Shown here piece by piece: positions 55,210-64,000 of a stretch of 64,000 bases of DNA; within the stretch, counting starts at the first letter, position 1, and each line of letters opens with the position of its first letter. A program made the position numbers and the translations under genes. This stretch comes from Mycobacterium sp. MFM001 (GTDB taxonomy: Bacteria; Actinomycetota; Actinomycetes; Mycobacteriales; Mycobacteriaceae), in contig NZ_BFAB01000009.1 of the NCBI RefSeq assembly GCF_003402475.1, positions 1-64,000 of the forward strand. The letters run 5' to 3'. Under the pieces are notes generated by a model. The model made no database searches and was not told the DNA's origin. It was given only the letters and a program-made list of their open reading frames with translations.

Positions 55210-55629
55210 ATGACGGAAACCATCGAAATAGTGGCGGTGCTGATCACCGGCTCGTTGCTCGGAGCCGAGTTCGCAGTCGCCGCGTTTGCGAACCCGGTCT
55301 TCGCCGGTCTGCCTGACGAAGCCTTCCGCGTGGCCCGCAGCGACGCCAGCCGGCTACTGGGCCGGGTCATGCCGTTCTGGTATGCCGCCACACTCGCGGC
55401 ATTGGTCCTCGTCACTGCGGTCGCGCGCAGCTGGCTCACCGGGATCGCGGCCGTTCTGATGACCGCCGTCGTGCTGCTGTCGGTGATCGTGCTGGTGCCG
55501 ATCAACAACCGCATCGGGACGGGAGATTTCTCCCGGGCGCTGGCACGCCGCTGGGATCGCTTGCACTGGGTGCGGGTGGCGATTCTGGCCACCCTTTTCG
55601 TGGCGCTGACCGCCGCCTGTTTTGGCTGA
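55210..55629 (+). CDS. DUF1772-family membrane protein
   Basis: A 139-residue protein starting MTETIEIVAVLITGSLLGAE. It has four predicted membrane helices, with PINNRIGTGD before the last one, the pattern of DUF1772 (anthrone oxygenase-like) proteins. In many actinobacteria such genes lie divergent from HxlR regulators and are induced by electrophiles or quinones. Catalysis is not proven. Its end contains the -35 element of the rplJ promoter. Confidence 0.8.
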   Translation: MTETIEIVAVLITGSLLGAEFAVAAFANPVFAGLPDEAFRVARSDASRLLGRVMPFWYAATLAALVLVTAVARSWLTGIAAVLMTAVVLLSVIVLVPINNRIGTGDFSRALARRWDRLHWVRVAILATLFVALTAACFG

Positions 55630-55650
55630 TCGCGGCGCAAACGCTATTGT
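55622..55650 (+). promoter_or_regulatory. Promoter of rplJ-rplL
   Basis: TTGGCT (55622-55627), 17 bases, TATTGT (55645-55650). This is a good match to a mycobacterial SigA promoter. The same -10 hexamer occurs before rpoB. The start of transcription would be near 55657, leaving a leader of about 215 bases before rplJ. Confidence 0.6.
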
Positions 55651-55656
55651 GGTGGC

Positions 55657-55873
55657 CGATCCACCGAAGACCGTCGGTCACCGAGCAATCGGTTGAAGGT
55701 CCGGGAATTCCCGGCGGCCCACGCAGGAGGACGAGGCACGCTGATACTGCACGCCCCGACCGCTTCCTGCGTCGGGGCGTTCGTCGTTTCCGGGCCCGTT
55801 CGTGACGATCGCAAGCGCGGCGAAGCCGGGCGCGGCGGGTCGTCGCGCGACACTGAGACCCAAGGAGGTATGC
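55657..55873 (+). ncRNA. Ribosomal protein L10 leader (autoregulatory 5' UTR)
   Basis: About 215 bases of structured RNA precede rplJ, as in other actinobacteria where L10 or L10-L12 binds its own leader. It holds a strong hairpin, CGCCCCGAC/GTCGGGGCG (55752-55779), followed by a U-containing stretch, that could act as an attenuator, and ends in AAGGAGG five bases before the ATG. Boundaries are approximate. Confidence 0.6.
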
Positions 55874-56503
55874 ATGGCCCGGGCTGACAAAGCCACCGCC
55901 GTTGCAGACATCGCCGAGCAGTTCAAGGCATCGACTGCCACACTGATCACCGAATACCGGGGTCTGACGGTGGCCAACCTGGCCGAGCTGCGCCGGTCAT
56001 TGGCCGGGTCAGCCACCTACGCCGTCGCCAAGAACACGCTGATCAAGCGGGCCGCCACGGAGGCGGGCATCGAAGGTCTCGACGAGCTGTTCGTCGGGCC
56101 CACCGCGATCGCGTTCGTCACCGGCGAGGCCGTCGACGCCGCCAAGGCGATCAAGACCTTCTCCAAGGACCACAAGGCGCTGGTCATCAAGGGCGGCTAC
56201 ATGGACGGTCGCGCGCTGACCGTCGCCGAAGTCGAGCGCATCGCCGACCTGGAGTCCCGCGAGGTGCTGTTGGCCAAACTGGCCGGCGCGATGAAGGCCA
56301 ACCTCGCCAAGGCCGCCGGTCTGTTCAACGCGCCGGCATCGCAGGTGGCCCGCCTTGCGGCTGCGCTGGAGGAGAAGAGGGCCGCCGAGGCTCCCGCCGA
56401 AGCGGCTCCCGCCGAAGCAGCCGAGGCTCCCGCCGAAGCAGCGGCCCCCGCCGAAACCGCCGAGGCCCCGGCCGAAGCGCCCGCCGAGACATCAACCGAA
56501 TAA
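55874..56503 (+). CDS. rplJ: 50S ribosomal protein L10
   Basis: A 209-residue protein starting [18 protein letters not shown]. The L10 core ([37 protein letters not shown]) is followed by the helix that binds L7/L12 dimers. The last 40 residues are a repetitive Ala/Pro/Glu tail ([20 protein letters not shown]), common in mycobacteria. ATG 55874 with AAGGAGG is chosen over upstream frames. It anchors the L12 stalk on 23S rRNA. Confidence 0.97.
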   Translation: MARADKATAVADIAEQFKASTATLITEYRGLTVANLAELRRSLAGSATYAVAKNTLIKRAATEAGIEGLDELFVGPTAIAFVTGEAVDAAKAIKTFSKDHKALVIKGGYMDGRALTVAEVERIADLESREVLLAKLAGAMKANLAKAAGLFNAPASQVARLAAALEEKRAAEAPAEAAPAEAAEAPAEAAAPAETAEAPAEAPAETSTE

Positions 56504-56530
56504 CGCACACACCGAGGAAGGACCCACACC

Positions 56531-56923
56531 ATGGCCAAGCTGTCTACTGACGAACTGCTCGACGCTTTCAAGGAGCTGACTCTCCTGGAGCTCTCGGAGT
56601 TCGTGAAGAAGTTCGAGGAGACCTTCGAGGTCACCGCCGCCGCGCCGGTCGCCGTCGCGGCCGCCGCTCCGGGCGCCGCCCCCGCCGCAGCCGAGGCTGC
56701 CGAGGAGCAGTCCGAGTTCGACGTCATTCTCGAGGGCGCCGGCGACAAGAAGATCGGCGTGATCAAGGTCGTCCGCGAGATCGTCTCCGGCCTGGGCCTC
56801 AAGGAGGCCAAGGACCTGGTCGACGGTGCGCCCAAGCCGCTGCTGGAGAAGGTCACCAAGGAGGCCGCCGACGAGGCCAAGACCAAGCTCGAGGCCGCCG
56901 GCGCCACGGTCACCGTCAAGTAG
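56531..56923 (+). CDS. rplL: 50S ribosomal protein L7/L12
   Basis: A 130-residue protein of standard layout: the N-terminal dimerisation helices ([25 protein letters not shown]), an Ala/Pro hinge ([20 protein letters not shown]) and the globular C-terminal domain ([43 protein letters not shown]) that recruits translation factors. It follows rplJ by 27 bases with GAGGAAGGA SD; multiple copies bind L10. Confidence 0.98.
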   Translation: MAKLSTDELLDAFKELTLLELSEFVKKFEETFEVTAAAPVAVAAAAPGAAPAAAEAAEEQSEFDVILEGAGDKKIGVIKVVREIVSGLGLKEAKDLVDGAPKPLLEKVTKEAADEAKTKLEAAGATVTVK

Positions 56924-56936
56924 TTCGACGCACGAC

Positions 56937-56968
56937 AACCCCCGGGGGCCTACACCCCGGGGGTTTCG
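56937..56968 (+). terminator. Intrinsic terminator of rplJ-rplL
   Basis: An 11-base perfect stem (AACCCCCGGGG and CCCCGGGGGTT, 7-base loop) follows the rplL stop by 13 bases and ends in TTT. It overlaps the last codons of the converging TetR gene and may act in both directions. Confidence 0.8.
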
Positions 56969-57648
56969 TGTACCGCCGAACGCTGCGACCGCTCGACGCG
57001 CTCACGCGAATCACCCAGCGCGACAAGCAGATTCGTCGTCATAGCGGCGAGCACCGGCCCGACGGCGGCGCCGTCGTCGCCGTAGTAGCCCGCCAGTTCC
57101 AGCATCACGAAACCGTGTACTGCCGCCCAGAACTGGGCGGCGATCGCCACCACTGACGCGTCGTCGGACGCGGATCCCGCCGTGATCCGGCCCGCCAGCA
57201 TCGACCGATGCACCGGACGCACCACGCGCGCGAAGCTCGGGTAGTGCTCGCTGATCTCGGCCACGCTCAGGCTGACGACGTTGTGCGCCGGCGCGTTGAT
57301 GCCGTGTGCGCTGGTGCTGCCGAACATCAGCCGGTACATGTGTGGATGCTCAAGGGCATAGCGCCGGTAGGCGATCCCGGTGGCCACCAGGTCGGCAACC
57401 GGGTCGGCGCTCTCCGGGACGGTCAGCGCGTCGGCGAATTGCCGCAGGCCCTCTTCGGCCACCCCGGCGATCAATGCCCGCATCCCGCCGAAATGGGTGT
57501 ACACCGCCATCGTCGACGTCCCCGCCCCGCCGGCGACCTTGCGGGTCTGCAGCGCGTCGGGCCCCTCCTCGTTGAGCAGCCTGACTGCGGCGTGCACCAA
57601 CTCGTCGCGCACGCTGCGTTGCATCTGCGGGAAATTCATCGTTGCCAT
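56950..57648 (-). CDS. TetR-family transcriptional regulator
   Basis: A 232-residue regulator. The helix-turn-helix is at residues about 15-60 (RDELVHAAVRLLNEEGPDALQTRKVAGGAGTSTMAVYTHFGG). The C-terminal ligand domain is of the TetR_C_33 type (GIAYRRYALEHPHMYRLMFG). Equivalent to Rv0653c. It is divergent from the carotenoid oxygenase gene with an inverted repeat between them, so repression of that gene is likely. Start ATG 57648; ATG 57639 is possible. Confidence 0.9.
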   Translation of the reverse strand: MATMNFPQMQRSVRDELVHAAVRLLNEEGPDALQTRKVAGGAGTSTMAVYTHFGGMRALIAGVAEEGLRQFADALTVPESADPVADLVATGIAYRRYALEHPHMYRLMFGSTSAHGINAPAHNVVSLSVAEISEHYPSFARVVRPVHRSMLAGRITAGSASDDASVVAIAAQFWAAVHGFVMLELAGYYGDDGAAVGPVLAAMTTNLLVALGDSRERVERSQRSAVHETPGV

Positions 57649-57671
57649 CCTGTCACAGCAAGCGTACGGTG

Positions 57672-57701
57672 CCTATAACAGCATAATATCAACGTTATAG
57701 G
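57672..57701. promoter_or_regulatory. Operator-like palindrome between the TetR and carotenoid-oxygenase genes
   Basis: CCTATAAC (57672-57679) and GTTATAGG (57694-57701) are perfect inverted copies 14 bases apart, in the only A/T-rich stretch of the 61-base divergent gap. The right arm overlaps the SD of the oxygenase gene, a position suited to repression by the TetR protein. Confidence 0.6.
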
Positions 57702-57709
57702 AGCTAGAG

Positions 57710-59212
57710 ATGACCACCGCCACCACCACGCAGTCGACCAATCCCTATCTCGACGGCTTCCTGGCCCCGGTGCCCGCCGAGGTGACGGCGACCGATCTGC
57801 CAGTCACCGGTCACATTCCCGAACACCTCGACGGCCGCTATCTGCGCAACGGGCCCAACCCGGTCGCCGACGTCGACCCGGCCACCTACCACTGGTTCAG
57901 CGGCGACGCCATGGTGCATGGGGTCGCACTGCGCGACGGGCAGGCCCGCTGGTACCGCAACCGCTGGGTCCGGACCGCAGCCGTGTGCAGGGCCCTCGGC
58001 GAGCCCACGCCCGCAGTGCTCGACCCGCGCGCCGGGATGCTGTCCGTCGGTCCCAACACCAACGTGCTCAGCCATGCCGGACAAACCCTGGCCCTGGTCG
58101 AAGGCGGCGGCGCCAACTACCGGCTGACCGACGACCTCGACACCGTGGGGACCTGCGACTTCGACGGCACGCTTTCCGGCGGCTACACCGCCCACCCGCA
58201 CCGCGACCCGGCAACCGGCGAATTGCACGCCGTCTCATACTCTTTCGCGCGCGGGCACCACGTGCAGTACTCGGTGATCGACGCGCAGGGACGGGCCCGA
58301 CGGACCGTCGACATCGAGGTGAGCGGGTCGCCGATGATGCACGACTTCTCGCTGACCGAGAAGTACGTCGTGATCTATGACCTGCCGGTGACGTTCGACC
58401 CCGTGCAGGTGCTGCCGACGAACGTGCCGCGCTGGCTCGGCCTGCCCGCCCGGCTGGTGGTGCAGTCGCTGCTCGGCCGAGTCCGGATGCCCAGCCCGAT
58501 CACCGCGATGGTCAACCGCAATCGCCAACCGATCAACCAGATGCCGTACCGCTGGAACCCGGGCTACCCGGCGCGCATCGGCGTCATGCCCCGCGAGGGC
58601 GACAACAAAGACGTGCGGTGGTTCGACATCGAGCCGTGCTACGTCTACCACCCGCTCAACGCCTACTCGGAAACCCGCGACGGCGCCGAGGTGCTGGTGC
58701 TCGACGTGGTGCGCTACGAGCGGATGTTCGACCGCGACCGGCGCGGCCCGGGCGATAGCCGGCCGGCCCTGGACCGCTGGACGATTAACCTGGCGACCGG
58801 CACGGTGTCCACCGAACGCCGCGACGACCGGCCGCAGGAGTTCCCGCGGATCAACGAGGGCGTGCTGGGTACCCGGCATCGCTTCGGCTACGCCGTCGGC
58901 ACCGCGGGCGGGTACGTCCCCGATGGGCCATCCGAGATGTCCACGGCGCTCTACAAGCACGACTACGCGACCGGCTCCAGCGCCGTCGCCGCTCTCGACC
59001 CCGCCCTTTTGATCGGGGAGATGTCTTTTGTGCCGAACCCGGCGGGCCGCTCCGAGGACGACGGGATCCTGATCGGCTACGGCCATCACCGCGGCCGCGA
59101 CGAGGGCCAGCTGCTGCTGCTCGACGCCGAAACCCTCGAGTCGGTGGCCACGGTGCACCTGCCGCAGCGGGTGCCGATGGGCTTCCACGGGAACTGGTCG
59201 CCGCGTGTCTAG
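57710..59212 (+). CDS. Carotenoid cleavage oxygenase (Rv0654-like)
   Basis: A 500-residue seven-bladed propeller dioxygenase of the RPE65/CCO family. The four iron-binding His are in place: TAHPHRD (H162), MMHDFSL (H211), YHPLNAY (H314) and MGFHGNW (H493). N-terminal GRYLRNGPNPVADVDPATYHWF is the family signature. The M. tuberculosis homologue cleaves carotenoids and apocarotenoids, including retinal-like compounds (from the literature, recalled). It has its own SD (AGGAG) and is probably repressed by the divergent TetR. Confidence 0.95.
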   Translation: MTTATTTQSTNPYLDGFLAPVPAEVTATDLPVTGHIPEHLDGRYLRNGPNPVADVDPATYHWFSGDAMVHGVALRDGQARWYRNRWVRTAAVCRALGEPTPAVLDPRAGMLSVGPNTNVLSHAGQTLALVEGGGANYRLTDDLDTVGTCDFDGTLSGGYTAHPHRDPATGELHAVSYSFARGHHVQYSVIDAQGRARRTVDIEVSGSPMMHDFSLTEKYVVIYDLPVTFDPVQVLPTNVPRWLGLPARLVVQSLLGRVRMPSPITAMVNRNRQPINQMPYRWNPGYPARIGVMPREGDNKDVRWFDIEPCYVYHPLNAYSETRDGAEVLVLDVVRYERMFDRDRRGPGDSRPALDRWTINLATGTVSTERRDDRPQEFPRINEGVLGTRHRFGYAVGTAGGYVPDGPSEMSTALYKHDYATGSSAVAALDPALLIGEMSFVPNPAGRSEDDGILIGYGHHRGRDEGQLLLLDAETLESVATVHLPQRVPMGFHGNWSPRV

Positions 59213-59328
59213 CGGCGGGTGACACGCCTACCGGCGGGTAGCCGGCGATACGCGTGTTGCTGGCCGCCCGCGTAGGCTAAAGTGACTGAAACCACAGGCC
59301 AGACAGCAACGTCAGCGGGAGGATTCGC

Positions 59329-60408
59329 ATGGGCAAGGCAATCCGGGTGGAAGGACTTACCAAGTCCTTCGGATCCCAGCGAATCTGGGAAGACGTCACG
59401 ATGGATATCCCGCCGGGCGAGGTCAGCGTGCTGCTGGGCCCGTCGGGTACCGGTAAGTCGGTGTTCTTGAAGTCGCTGATCGGTCTGCTGCGCCCCGAGC
59501 GCGGCTCGATCATCATCGACGACACCGACATCACCGAGTGCTCGGCCAAAGAGCTCTACGAGATCCGCACCCTGTTCGGGGTGATGTTCCAGGACGGCGC
59601 GCTGTTCGGGTCGATGAACATCTACGACAACACCGCGTTCCCGCTGCGCGAGCACACAAAGAAGAAGGAAAGCGAAATCCGTGACATCGTCATGGAGAAG
59701 CTGTCGATCGTGGGTCTGGCCGGCGATGAGAAGAAGTTCCCCGGTGAGATCTCGGGTGGTATGAAAAAGCGTGCCGGGCTGGCCCGTTCGCTGGTGCTCG
59801 ACCCGCAGATCATCCTCTGTGACGAGCCGGACTCCGGTCTGGACCCGGTGCGTACCGCGTATCTTTCCCAGCTGCTGATCGACATCAACGCCCAGATCGA
59901 CGCCACGATCTTGATCGTGACGCACAACATCAACATCGCCCGCACGGTGCCGGACAACATGGGCATGCTGTTCCGCCGCAAGCTGGTCATGTTCGGCCCG
60001 CGCGAGGTTTTGCTGACTTCCGACGAGCCCGTCGTCAAGCAGTTCCTCAACGGCCGGCGGATCGGTCCGATCGGTATGTCGGAGGAAAAGGACGAGGCCA
60101 CCATGGCCGAGGAGCAGGCCCACTTGGAGGCCGGCCACCACGGCGGCGGTGTCGAGGAGATCGAGGGCGTGCCCCCGCAGATCACCGCCACGCCGGGCAT
60201 GCCGGAGCGCAAGGCGGTCGGCCGTCGTCAGGCCAGGGTCCGCGAGAACCTGCACTTGCTGCCCAAGAACGCGCAGCAAGCCATCCTCGAGTCCTTCGAG
60301 GGCACCGCGCAGGACTACCCGGCGCACGAGCGCGACTTCGGCGGCGAGGACGACCGCGGCCGCCATCGCGACTATGACGCGCCCACCGAGACAATCCGCA
60401 CTCAATAG
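59329..60408 (+). CDS. mkl: ABC transporter ATPase Mkl (MceG), shared by Mce lipid importers
   Basis: A 359-residue ABC ATPase. Walker A GPSGTGKS, signature ISGGMKKRAGLARSL, Walker B ILCDEPDSGLDP and the switch His in VTHN are present. A C-terminal extension of about 115 residues beyond the ABC domain (GMSEEKDEATMAEEQAHLEAG onward) is typical of actinobacterial MceG. It powers several Mce systems importing cholesterol and fatty acids. No mce genes are here; the ATPase is encoded alone, as in M. tuberculosis (Rv0655). Confidence 0.95.
   Translation: MGKAIRVEGLTKSFGSQRIWEDVTMDIPPGEVSVLLGPSGTGKSVFLKSLIGLLRPERGSIIIDDTDITECSAKELYEIRTLFGVMFQDGALFGSMNIYDNTAFPLREHTKKKESEIRDIVMEKLSIVGLAGDEKKFPGEISGGMKKRAGLARSLVLDPQIILCDEPDSGLDPVRTAYLSQLLIDINAQIDATILIVTHNINIARTVPDNMGMLFRRKLVMFGPREVLLTSDEPVVKQFLNGRRIGPIGMSEEKDEATMAEEQAHLEAGHHGGGVEEIEGVPPQITATPGMPERKAVGRRQARVRENLHLLPKNAQQAILESFEGTAQDYPAHERDFGGEDDRGRHRDYDAPTETIRTQ

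Positions 60409-64000
<3,592 letters not shown>

Overview
The window reads as a mycobacterial chromosome. From memory, the conserved gene order matches M. tuberculosis Rv0626-Rv0655 followed by rpoB: vapBC, FIST protein, recD-recB-recC, echA, Rv0633c, Rv0634c, thrT-metT-rpmG-hadABC, trpT-secE-nusG-rplK-rplA, mmaA genes, lipG, a UbiB-like kinase, a GH38 mannosidase, a ROK kinase, rplJ-rplL, a TetR gene, a carotenoid oxygenase, mkl and rpoB. High GC, frequent GTG starts, mycolic-acid genes (hadABC, mmaA) and a type VII secretion cassette support Mycobacterium. Asn at the rifamycin-contact Ser of RpoB hints at a species of the naturally rifampicin-resistant (M. celatum-like) group; that placement is only suggestive.

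Bases 1-2.8 kb are lower in GC and hold an accessory minus-strand unit. A small unknown ORF precedes a very long ORF that runs off the left edge. The long ORF has three tandem, identically spaced Cys/His modules resembling HNH nuclease domains (catalytic His replaced by Arg in all three), then an RNA polymerase alpha-CTD-like segment, then a sigma-70 region-4-like helix-turn-helix. This is the strongest candidate here for an undescribed system.

Bases 2.97-18.5 kb carry a FIST sensor, a VapBC pair with a palindromic operator, a patatin, a lipoprotein serine hydrolase, an ESX-type cassette (EspC-like protein, large candidate effector, two membrane proteins), an MmpS-like lipoprotein, an orphan XRE antitoxin-like regulator, a large SEC-C protein flanked by two copies of a palindromic repeat, a TVP38 membrane protein, a methyltransferase, a NYN/LOTUS RNase-like protein and a mycothiol-type DinB protein. 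Bases 18.5-26.6 kb are the overlapping recC-recB-recD operon.

Bases 26.6-32.4 kb are a second accessory block: nitroreductase and methyltransferase, a hairpin element between direct repeats, cyanase, a second patatin, and a molybdopterin oxidoreductase that lacks the usual N-terminal Fe-S cysteines, coupled to a small helical protein. Bases 32.4-41.7 kb return to the core: lipid and detoxification genes, three tRNAs, the FAS-II dehydratases hadABC, secE-nusG and the L11/L1 genes, then an ECF sigma factor with a DGPF-domain partner.

Bases 41.8-54.8 kb hold two mycolate cyclopropane-synthase-family genes, two lipG-type hydrolases around a UbiB-like kinase, a DinB protein, a nucleotidyltransferase, an EEP phosphatase, a 1375-residue GH38 mannosidase, a protein at the Rv0649 (fabD2) position that does not look like FabD, and a ROK kinase split by a one-base frameshift. 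Bases 54.8-64 kb hold an HxlR regulator with its divergent membrane-protein target, the L10-L12 operon with promoter, leader and terminator, a TetR/carotenoid-oxygenase pair with an operator-like palindrome, mkl (ATPase of Mce lipid importers) and the 5' part of rpoB. Several intergenic gaps contain long hairpins of different sequence, a recurring feature of this chromosome.
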